Below are positions 1 to 5,850 of a stretch of 9,768 nt of DNA, in pieces. The position numbers were made by a program, and so were the translations under genes. The notes under the pieces are model-generated. The model ran no database searches and had not been told where the DNA came from. It saw only the letters and a list, made by a program, of their open reading frames with translations. The DNA is from an uncultured Subdoligranulum sp. (GTDB taxonomy: Bacteria; Bacillota_A; Clostridia; Oscillospirales; Ruminococcaceae), in the NCBI GenBank assembly GCA_900772715.1, contig CAAGRN010000200.1, forward strand, positions 1-9,768, read 5' to 3'. Numbering within the stretch: the first letter of the stretch is position 1; every line of letters starts with the position of its first letter.

Positions 1-9
1 CGCCCCGAC

Positions 10-40
10 AAAAAAAGCCACCCTTTCGGGTGGCTTTTTT
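10..40. terminator. Bidirectional intrinsic terminator downstream of the pyrophosphatase gene
   Basis: Perfect 13-bp inverted repeat: left arm 11-23 (six A then GCCACCC), loop TTTC at 24-27, right arm 28-40 (GGGTGGC then six T). Both strands carry a GC stem followed by a U-run, so it can stop transcription either way. On the minus strand it begins 14 nt after the pyrophosphatase stop codon (54-56). It could also end a plus-strand gene lying to the left of the window. Confidence 0.92.
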
Positions 41-53
41 CGTATCTGCGTAG

Positions 54-1715
54 TTATTCCTGGTGCGCCTGCAGGGCGGCAAGCAGCGGCGGGATCAATT
101 GCTTTTTGCGGCTGACGACCCCCGGCAGCACCGCCATACCGTCCTTGACCTCCACATGGAAAGCATCCCGGACGATCTCCTCGGCGTCAAAACCAAACAC
201 CATCAGATCGGTGCTTTGGGTTTTCATATCGGTAAACATATAGAAAATCAGCGGCAGACCCTCGCGGCGGCTTGCCTCCGGCAGGAAGGGGCGCACCAGC
301 GCTTCGGCGGCGGCGCGGGAATTGTCGGTCATATAAATCGACTGTCCTACGCCAAATTTCACATCGCCGCGGCTGAACGCCTTAAAGTCCGAGCGGAAAA
401 CATCCTCGGCATCGCGCCCCGTCAGATCCGCGCCCGCTTCAAACATCTGCTCGGCGTAGGCGGGGATATCCTCGCCTGCCAGCTCTGCCAACGCCTTGGC
501 GGTCGTCTCGTCCAAAACGGTCGAGGTGGGGGAGCGGAACATCAGCGTGTCGCTCAAAATCGCGCTCAGCAAAAGCCCGGCGACCTGCTTGGTGGGCGTG
601 ACGCCCTGCTCCTTGTACATCTGGTACAGGATGGTCGCGGTGCAGCCCACCGGCACATTGCGGAAATACACCGGTCCCACCGTTTCCAGGCTGCCGATGC
701 GGTGATGGTCGATGATCTCCAGAATTTCCGCCTGCTCCAGCCCGTCCACGGCCTGGGCGCGCTCGTTGTGGTCCACCAGAATGACCTGCTTGCGGTGTAC
801 GTTCAGCAGGTTACGGCGGCTGATGACACCGCAGTACTTGCCGTTTTCGTCCAGAATGGGGAAGTAGCGGTGGCGCACGCTCGCCATAACCTTCTGCGCG
901 TCCTCCACGGGCGTGTTTACGCTGAATTTCAGCAGGCGGTTGGTGCGCATAAAGTGGCGCACGGGCGCGGCGGTCGTCACCAGACGGCTGGCGGCGTAGG
1001 TGTCGTAGGGTGTGGTCAGGATGTAGCAGCCCTTCTCCTTGGCGCGCGCCACAATGGTGCGCGGTACGGCAGAGCCGCAGCAGACGATCAGCGCCGCCGC
1101 GCCGCAGTCAATGGCGCACATCTGGGTTTCGTACCGGTTGGATACCAGCACCAGATCGCCGGGCTTGACCAGCTCCTCCATAATTTCGGGGCTGGTGCCG
1201 ATGCAGATATTGCCTTCTGTGATGCGGGCGTCTTTATCACCCACCAGCAGCTCGGCGTCCAGCGTTTCCAGCAAATTGGTCAGCGGGGTGTTTGCCTCCG
1301 CCAGCACGGCGGTGTCCAGCAGCTCCATATTGGCGTCGGCAATATCCTTGATGGTGATAAGCCCCTGCAGTTCGTTGCTTTCGTCGGTGATGCAAAGGGT
1401 GTCGATCTCCACCTCGCGCATCAGGTTCCATGCCGCGCGCACGCTCATCTCGCCTTGGATGCCGGGCTGCGTGCGGATGTCAATGTCCTTGATCTGCGGG
1501 CTGATATCGGTGCAAAGGCGCGGGGCGTCCACGCCGAAATGCTGTAAAGCGTACTTGGTTTCGCGGTTGACGTGTCCGGCACGGCGTGCCTCATACAGCC
1601 CGGTAAAGCTGCCGCCGTTTTTCAGCCAAGCGTAAGCCAGCGCCGAGCAGATGGAGTCCGTATCCGGATTCTGGTGCCCGATGATATTGATATGGCGCGG
1701 TGCGGTCTTGGGCAT
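54..1715 (-). CDS. ppaC: Manganese-dependent family II inorganic pyrophosphatase with CBS and DRTGG regulatory domains
   Basis: Hydrolyses pyrophosphate to two phosphates in the cytoplasm, pulling biosynthetic reactions forward. The 553-aa protein has the DHH-family metal motifs: GHQNPDTDS at residues 13-21, VDHNE around D315, and the DHH triad at 336-338. The C-terminal SRKKQ near 535-539 is the phosphate-binding signature of family II enzymes. Between the first DHH part and the VDHNE/DHH part lies a long insert, about residues 70-300, which matches the CBS-DRTGG-CBS arrangement of nucleotide-regulated clostridial pyrophosphatases; such CBS pairs bind adenine nucleotides. The DHHA2 domain follows, about 360-553. 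I chose the ATG at 1713-1715 because AGGAG lies 10 nt upstream. A longer reading from 1769 would begin upstream of the TATAAT at 1758-1763 and so outside the mRNA. It is divergent from typA, monocistronic here, and complete. Confidence 0.93.
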   Translation of the reverse strand: MPKTAPRHINIIGHQNPDTDSICSALAYAWLKNGGSFTGLYEARRAGHVNRETKYALQHFGVDAPRLCTDISPQIKDIDIRTQPGIQGEMSVRAAWNLMREVEIDTLCITDESNELQGLITIKDIADANMELLDTAVLAEANTPLTNLLETLDAELLVGDKDARITEGNICIGTSPEIMEELVKPGDLVLVSNRYETQMCAIDCGAAALIVCCGSAVPRTIVARAKEKGCYILTTPYDTYAASRLVTTAAPVRHFMRTNRLLKFSVNTPVEDAQKVMASVRHRYFPILDENGKYCGVISRRNLLNVHRKQVILVDHNERAQAVDGLEQAEILEIIDHHRIGSLETVGPVYFRNVPVGCTATILYQMYKEQGVTPTKQVAGLLLSAILSDTLMFRSPTSTVLDETTAKALAELAGEDIPAYAEQMFEAGADLTGRDAEDVFRSDFKAFSRGDVKFGVGQSIYMTDNSRAAAEALVRPFLPEASRREGLPLIFYMFTDMKTQSTDLMVFGFDAEEIVRDAFHVEVKDGMAVLPGVVSRKKQLIPPLLAALQAHQE

Positions 1716-1757
1716 AACTTTCCAACTCCTAAAATCAGAATAATTTTCAACTTTTTT

Positions 1758-1766
1758 ATTATAGCA
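1758..1766 (-). promoter_or_regulatory. Extended -10 promoter of the pyrophosphatase gene
   Basis: On the minus strand this reads TGC-TATAAT, a perfect -10 hexamer with the extended TGn element, about 43 nt upstream of the chosen start codon. There is no good -35 hexamer at 17 bp, which is common for extended -10 promoters. Its position supports the shorter start at 1715. Confidence 0.72.
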
Positions 1767-1789
1767 CACATTTTTTCAATTTGCGATTC

Positions 1790-1818
1790 TTGACAAATAC
1801 AATTTTATATCGTAAAAT
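1790..1818 (+). promoter_or_regulatory. Sigma-A type promoter of typA
   Basis: TTGACA at 1790-1795, a 17-bp AT-rich spacer, then TAAAAT at 1813-1818. Transcription should start near 1825, giving a leader of about 60 nt before the typA ATG. The -35 lies only about 25 bp from the -10 of the divergent pyrophosphatase gene. Confidence 0.85.
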
Positions 1819-1837
1819 AAAAGGGTATGTGAATACA

Positions 1838-1850
1838 GGGGCAATGCCCC
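1838..1850 (+). other. Short GC hairpin in the typA leader
   Basis: GGGGC-AAT-GCCCC, a 5-bp all-GC stem with a 3-nt loop, lies in the roughly 60-nt typA leader, 35 nt upstream of the start codon. The CCCCTTT on its 3' side can instead pair with AAAGGG around 1820-1825, so two structures are possible. No U-run follows directly, so it is not a plain terminator. The function is unknown. Confidence 0.4.
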
Positions 1851-1885
1851 TTTGGATATGGCTTTTTCACAGGAAGGGAACGTAT

Positions 1886-3718
<1,833 letters not shown>

Positions 3719-3726
3719 TAAGCCAT

Positions 3727-3769
3727 AAAAACACCCCTGCGCCAATAACGGCGCAGGGGTGTTTGGTTG
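3727..3769. terminator. Intrinsic terminator between convergent typA and the Fur-family gene
   Basis: Perfect 15-bp stem: AAACACCCCTGCGCC at 3729-3743 pairs with 3750-3764 around the loop AATAAC. It begins about 10 nt after the typA stop and 22 nt beyond the minus-strand Fur-family stop. The arms end in A-run and T-run respectively, so it may work on both strands, best on plus. Confidence 0.88.
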
Positions 3770-3790
3770 TATATGGGGCAGGGCAGGGGC

Positions 3791-4165
3791 TTACCCCTCA
3801 TCCTTTTGGCGGCATTTGGGGCAAAGGTAGTGGATCGTCAGCGCGTAGCTGCGCACCTCGGTGCCGATGGCGTTCTCAATTTCCCGCAAAAGCCCCACCA
3901 CCGGCAAATCGGCAAGGTCGCCGCAGCCGTCGCACAAAAGATGCCCGTGGGGTACGGGGTTAAAATCGTACCGGTCGGGACCGTCGGGCATTTCCAAATG
4001 ACCGATCTGGTTGTCCAGCTCCATCAATTTAAGATTGCGATACACCGTGCCGCGGGCAATGCGGGGCATCTGCTCCCGGGCGCGGGCAAAAATTTCATCG
4101 GCAGTCAGGTGGTTGGGACATTCCTGCCGCATAATATCCAAAATCAATGTCCGTTGACGGGTCAT
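3791..4165 (-). CDS. Fur-family metalloregulator, PerR-like by its ligand set
   Basis: A 124-aa dimeric DNA-binding repressor of the Fur superfamily. The N-terminal winged helix includes ADEIF and GTVYRNLKLM (about 22-49). Two CxxC pairs, C78/C81 and C115/C118, make the structural zinc site. Compared with Bacillus subtilis PerR (H37, D85, H91, H93, D104), this protein has H19, D67, H73, H75 and D86 at a constant offset of 18. The Asp at the last position is the PerR form, where Fur usually has Glu. That suggests a peroxide/iron sensor, but this is inference from recalled sequence. The ATG at 4163-4165 has AGGAG upstream; a longer reading from 4204 would start inside the -10 element. It diverges from the DUF3793/feo operon, with 298 bp between the start codons. 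Confidence 0.9.
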   Translation of the reverse strand: MTRQRTLILDIMRQECPNHLTADEIFARAREQMPRIARGTVYRNLKLMELDNQIGHLEMPDGPDRYDFNPVPHGHLLCDGCGDLADLPVVGLLREIENAIGTEVRSYALTIHYLCPKCRQKDEG

Positions 4166-4180
4166 AGCGTTCTCCTTGCA

Positions 4181-4222
4181 AATAAGAATCTTTCCTAAAA
4201 ACAAGTGTATCGAAATCTTATT
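4181..4222. promoter_or_regulatory. Inverted repeat flanking the Fur-family gene's transcription start (candidate autoregulatory site)
   Basis: AATAAGA at 4181-4187 and TCTTATT at 4216-4222 are perfect inverted copies on either side of the -10 and predicted start of the Fur-family gene. The inner part of the first copy also reads AAGAATCTT. AT-rich dyads around a fur/perR promoter are often autoregulatory sites, but neither matches the standard Fur or PerR box well. Confidence 0.3.
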
Positions 4223-4232
4223 GTCTTGTCAA
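4204..4232 (-). promoter_or_regulatory. Promoter of the Fur-family gene
   Basis: On the minus strand: TTGACA (4227-4232), a 17-bp spacer, TACACT (4204-4209). The predicted start is near 4197, giving a leader of about 32 nt. The -35 lies in a separate dyad, GTCTTG-T-CAAGAC (4223-4235), which could be an operator. Confidence 0.8.
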
Positions 4233-4302
4233 GACCTGCGCTGCAGAAATTGCAAAAAATGTCGCGCCGGGGGCAGGGGAGAAAAAGAAACCGAAAAAAC
4301 GC

Positions 4303-4331
4303 TTGACAAGCCCCGCACCGTATGGTATATT
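4303..4331 (+). promoter_or_regulatory. Promoter of the DUF3793/feo locus
   Basis: TTGACA at 4303-4308, a 17-bp spacer, TATATT at 4326-4331. The predicted start is near 4338, exactly at the left edge of operator 1, so a bound repressor would block polymerase. It is divergent from the Fur-family promoter, with about 70 bp between the two -35 elements. The leader would be about 125 nt long. Confidence 0.85.
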
Positions 4332-4337
4332 CTTGTT

Positions 4338-4353
4338 GTTAGTTATTACTAAC
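4338..4353. promoter_or_regulatory. Operator 1, GTTAG-N6-CTAAC palindrome at the DUF3793 transcription start
   Basis: GTTAGTTATTACTAAC: perfect 6-bp arms (GTTAGT/ACTAAC) around TATT. It overlaps the predicted +1 and is one of seven sites of the same form in this locus. The TTAG/CTAA core is shared with DtxR/IdeR-type operators, though the half-site spacing differs from the classical 19-bp box. The likely binder is the DtxR-family protein encoded at 8305-8676. Confidence 0.75.
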
Positions 4354-4368
4354 TGCTGATTTGCTCTA

Positions 4369-4409
4369 CCGCACACCATAGTTTTGCTCCCTGTGGTGTG
4401 CGGATTTTA
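4369..4409 (+). other. Leader hairpin, possible attenuator, between operators 1 and 2
   Basis: Perfect 10-bp stem: CCGCACACCA at 4369-4378 pairs with TGGTGTGCGG at 4394-4403 across a 15-nt loop, followed by ATTTTA. The T-run is short, so as a terminator it would be leaky. Its place inside the roughly 125-nt leader suggests an attenuator or an RNA-stabilising element. No known riboswitch fold was recognised. Confidence 0.5.
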
Positions 4410-4417
4410 TGCACTAC

Positions 4418-4437
4418 TGGTTAGGTTACACTAACCA
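4418..4437. promoter_or_regulatory. Operator 2, GTTAG-N6-CTAAC palindrome in the DUF3793 leader
   Basis: TGGTTAG-GTTACA-CTAACCA: perfect 7-bp arms around 6 nt. It lies 82 bp (centre to centre) downstream of operator 1 and ends 26 nt before the DUF3793 ATG. Bound protein could act as a roadblock or loop to operator 1. In RNA it would also form a 7-bp hairpin. Confidence 0.75.
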
Positions 4438-4463
4438 TCAAAAATATACCAAGGAGATGTCCT

Positions 4464-5039
4464 ATGTCTGTAAGCCGACGCAGCTTTGCCTTTGACCTTG
4501 CCTCCCTGTGCGCCCCCACCTTGGCGGGGCTGAAACCCGCCAGCCTGTTCCGCTACCAGCCTGGGGCAGGGCAGAGCGGCAGCGCTATGGCAGCGGCGTG
4601 GCACGCCGCCCTGTGTGACCGGGGCGTGGCGGTGCGGGTGTTAAAAACCTGCCCGCGCACAGGGGCGGTCTTAGTGTACGTCTACCGCCCCGCACAGATC
4701 GAAACCCTGCTGAAAAACCGCGATGTTCTGCAATTTTTGCAAAGCGAGGGCTACCGCCCCGGCACGGCGGACGAGCTGCTGGCGCAGCTTTCGCAGCGGC
4801 TTTGCTGCGAGGGGGATTTCCCCCACGAGGTCGGCATCTTCTTGGGCTACCCGCTGGCGGATGTGGTCGGGTTTATCCAAAACCGCGGGCAGAATTTCAC
4901 CGCCTGCGGTCACTGGAAGGTCTACACCGACCCCGCCGCCGCGCAGCAGCAGTTCGCACGCTACAAAAAATGCGAAACCATTTACACCCGCTGCTACCAA
5001 CGCGGCACGCCCATCCGGCGGCTGACCGTGGCAGCATAA
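4464..5039 (+). CDS. DUF3793 family protein, first gene of the iron-uptake locus
   Basis: A 191-aa protein recognised as DUF3793 by its conserved layout: an N-terminal C-A-P-T-LAGLKPASLF (16-29), LKTCPRTG then VLVYVYRP (60-76), and the C-terminal HEVGIFLGYP (121-130), DVVGFIQNRG (133-142) and GHWKVYTD (149-156). The biochemical role is unknown. There is no signal peptide or membrane segment, so it is probably cytoplasmic. It has eight cysteines (16, 51, 63, 114, 115, 148, 170, 177), many for its size, plus His121, which would allow metal or cluster binding; that is conjecture. AAGGAG sits 7 nt before the ATG. It is under a promoter with GTTAG-N6-CTAAC operators and is followed by a small membrane peptide and then feoAAB. 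From memory, DUF3793 genes of Clostridia often lie near feo or flavodoxin genes, which agrees with an iron-limitation role. Confidence 0.85.
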   Translation: MSVSRRSFAFDLASLCAPTLAGLKPASLFRYQPGAGQSGSAMAAAWHAALCDRGVAVRVLKTCPRTGAVLVYVYRPAQIETLLKNRDVLQFLQSEGYRPGTADELLAQLSQRLCCEGDFPHEVGIFLGYPLADVVGFIQNRGQNFTACGHWKVYTDPAAAQQQFARYKKCETIYTRCYQRGTPIRRLTVAA

Positions 5040-5063
5040 TTCCGAAAGGAGGCGCTGCCTCTT

Positions 5064-5171
5064 ATGCGCATACCGTATCCCAACCCGTGGCGCCGGGTAC
5101 TTGCCAAGCCCGCCTTTTGGGCGGCGCTGCTGATTTTGGCAGCCGCCTTTGCGGCTTCCCGCGTGTTTTAG
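5064..5171 (+). CDS. Putative 35-aa single-pass membrane peptide
   Basis: An ATG at 5064 reads 35 codons to TAG at 5169-5171. A strong AAAGGAGG (5045-5052) lies 11 nt upstream, just after the DUF3793 stop (5037-5039). The N-terminal 16 residues are positively charged and Pro-rich (MRIPYPNPWRRVLAK); residues 18-32 are a hydrophobic run (FWAALLILAAAFAAS), enough for one membrane helix. No family was recognised. The ribosome binding site, tight operon spacing and amphipathic layout argue for translation; size and lack of a homology test limit confidence. It would be made together with DUF3793 from the operator-controlled promoter. It could be an accessory of FeoB or simply a small hydrophobic protein. 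Confidence 0.6.
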   Translation: MRIPYPNPWRRVLAKPAFWAALLILAAAFAASRVF

Positions 5172-5198
5172 GCGGGGCGCACGTCAATTTGGCGGATG

Positions 5199-5214
5199 GT
5201 TAGTCAAAAATAAC
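5199..5214. promoter_or_regulatory. Operator 3 (degenerate), first site of the feoA promoter array
   Basis: GTTAG-TCAAAA-ATAAC: one mismatch to GTTAG-N6-CTAAC. Its centre is about 84 bp upstream of the predicted feoA transcription start. Taken alone it would be weak; its even spacing to the next sites gives it weight. Confidence 0.5.
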
Positions 5215-5235
5215 TGTGCAGAATTCTGAATTTTG

Positions 5236-5251
5236 GTTATTTTACGCTAAC
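5236..5251. promoter_or_regulatory. Operator 4 (degenerate), directly upstream of the feoA -35
   Basis: GTTAT-TTTACG-CTAAC: one mismatch to the shared form. Its centre is 37 bp from operator 3 and 31 bp from operator 5. It ends 3 bp before the TTGACA of the feoA promoter. Confidence 0.52.
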
Positions 5252-5254
5252 TGC

Positions 5255-5283
5255 TTGACATTATAAGTTAGTCGTGATAAACT
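5255..5283 (+). promoter_or_regulatory. Internal promoter of feoA-feoA-feoB
   Basis: TTGACA at 5255-5260, a 17-bp spacer, TAAACT at 5278-5283, with an extended TG one base before the -10. The predicted start is near 5290, with a leader of about 83 nt. No terminator separates it from the upstream DUF3793 unit, so feo is probably transcribed from both promoters. Confidence 0.85.
5267..5282. promoter_or_regulatory. Operator 5 (degenerate), overlapping the feoA -10
   Basis: GTTAG-TCGTGA-TAAAC: the left half is perfect and the right half matches CTAAC at 3 of 5 bases, probably because those bases also form the -10 TAAACT. It is the middle site of the five-site array, exactly 31 bp from its neighbours on both sides. 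Confidence 0.45.
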
Positions 5284-5294
5284 GTCATCGTCAA

Positions 5295-5316
5295 GCGGTT
5301 AGAGCGTTCTAACCGC
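5295..5316. promoter_or_regulatory. Operator 6, strongest palindrome of the array
   Basis: Perfect 9-bp arms: GCGGTTAGA at 5295-5303 and TCTAACCGC at 5308-5316, separated by GCGT. The core is GTTAG-AGCGTT-CTAAC. Its centre lies about 15 bp after the predicted feoA transcription start, so a bound repressor would block initial elongation. As RNA it would form a 9-bp hairpin in the leader. Confidence 0.78.
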
Positions 5317-5333
5317 AATGCTTTGCGCCGTAT

Positions 5334-5349
5334 GTTAGGCAGTACTAAC
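5334..5349. promoter_or_regulatory. Operator 7, last site of the feoA promoter array
   Basis: GTTAG-GCAGTA-CTAAC: perfect 5-bp arms with a 6-nt spacer, 36 bp downstream of operator 6 and 23 bp before the feoA start codon. Confidence 0.7.
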
Positions 5350-5372
5350 GCACGGCAGAGGGGAGTGTGCCT

Positions 5373-5585
5373 ATGCCTTTAACAATGGCAAAATCCGGCG
5401 AAACCGTCACCATCGTCCGGATCACCGGCAAGGACGAGGTTCGCCTGCATCTGGCAGAGTTGGGCTTTGTGGTGGGGGAGGTCATCACCGTTGTCAGTGA
5501 GATCGGCGGCAGCCTGATCCTGCAGGTCAAGGAAGCCCGCATCGCACTGGACCGCACGATGGCGACCCGCATCATCGTACAGTGA
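5373..5585 (+). CDS. feoA: FeoA domain protein (first copy)
   Basis: A 70-aa cytosolic SH3-like FeoA protein, the small partner of the ferrous-iron transporter FeoB. It is recognised by the FeoA layout: G-ETVTIVRI near the start, then RLHLAELGFVVGEVITVV (a helix followed by the GxxxGxxVxVv strand), and a C-terminal strand IALDRTMATRIIV (R-T-MATRI is the usual FeoA ending). The ATG at 5373 is preferred: GAGGGGAG lies 7 nt upstream, whereas the GTG at 5367 would sit on top of that ribosome binding site. It is the first gene after the internal promoter and its operators, 21 nt before the second feoA. Confidence 0.92.
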   Translation: MPLTMAKSGETVTIVRITGKDEVRLHLAELGFVVGEVITVVSEIGGSLILQVKEARIALDRTMATRIIVQ

Positions 5586-5606
5586 ACGCAACGAGGAGGA
5601 ATTTGT

Positions 5607-5831
5607 ATGAAAACACTCAAGGATCTCAAGGTCGGCGAAACCGCCGTTGTCAAGCGCCTGCACGGCGAAGGTCCCGTCAAGCGCCGCATTATGGATATGG
5701 GGCTGACCAAGGGCGTTGCCGTGCATCTGCGCAAGGTTGCCCCTTTGGGCGACCCGATGGAGCTGACCGTGCGCAACTATGAACTCAGCATCCGCAAGGC
5801 GGACGCCGAAATGGTAGAAGTAGAGGAGTAA
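5607..5831 (+). CDS. feoA: FeoA domain protein (second copy)
   Basis: A 74-aa FeoA-like SH3-fold protein. It shows LKVGETAVVKRL, RRIMDMGLTKGVAVHLRKVAPLGDP (MDMGLTKGxxV and the APLGDP turn are typical FeoA) and a C-terminal strand ending YELSIRKADAEMVEVEE. GAGGAGGA lies 6 nt before the ATG. It differs clearly from the first copy in sequence, so the pair is not a recent duplication. Tandem divergent FeoA genes before FeoB are common in Clostridia; the two proteins may have separate roles on FeoB. It is 19 nt upstream of feoB, so probably co-translated. Confidence 0.93.
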   Translation: MKTLKDLKVGETAVVKRLHGEGPVKRRIMDMGLTKGVAVHLRKVAPLGDPMELTVRNYELSIRKADAEMVEVEE

Positions 5832-5850
5832 ACGAAAGGGGAACGAAGGT

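Noticed and set aside
63..1547. A 494-codon plus-strand frame opposite the pyrophosphatase gene
   Set aside because: Shadow frame rich in His/Gln/Arg with no recognisable motif; the minus-strand pyrophosphatase carries all family signatures.
4338..4437. Riboswitch in the DUF3793 leader
   Set aside because: Only simple hairpins are visible, with no conserved core of a known metal or cofactor riboswitch; the palindromes are better explained as protein-binding DNA sites.
5219..5228. Perfect 10-bp palindrome CAGAATTCTG between operators 3 and 4
   Set aside because: Does not fit the GTTAG-N6-CTAAC form or the array spacing, occurs once, and has no loop for an RNA hairpin; probably chance in AT-rich sequence.
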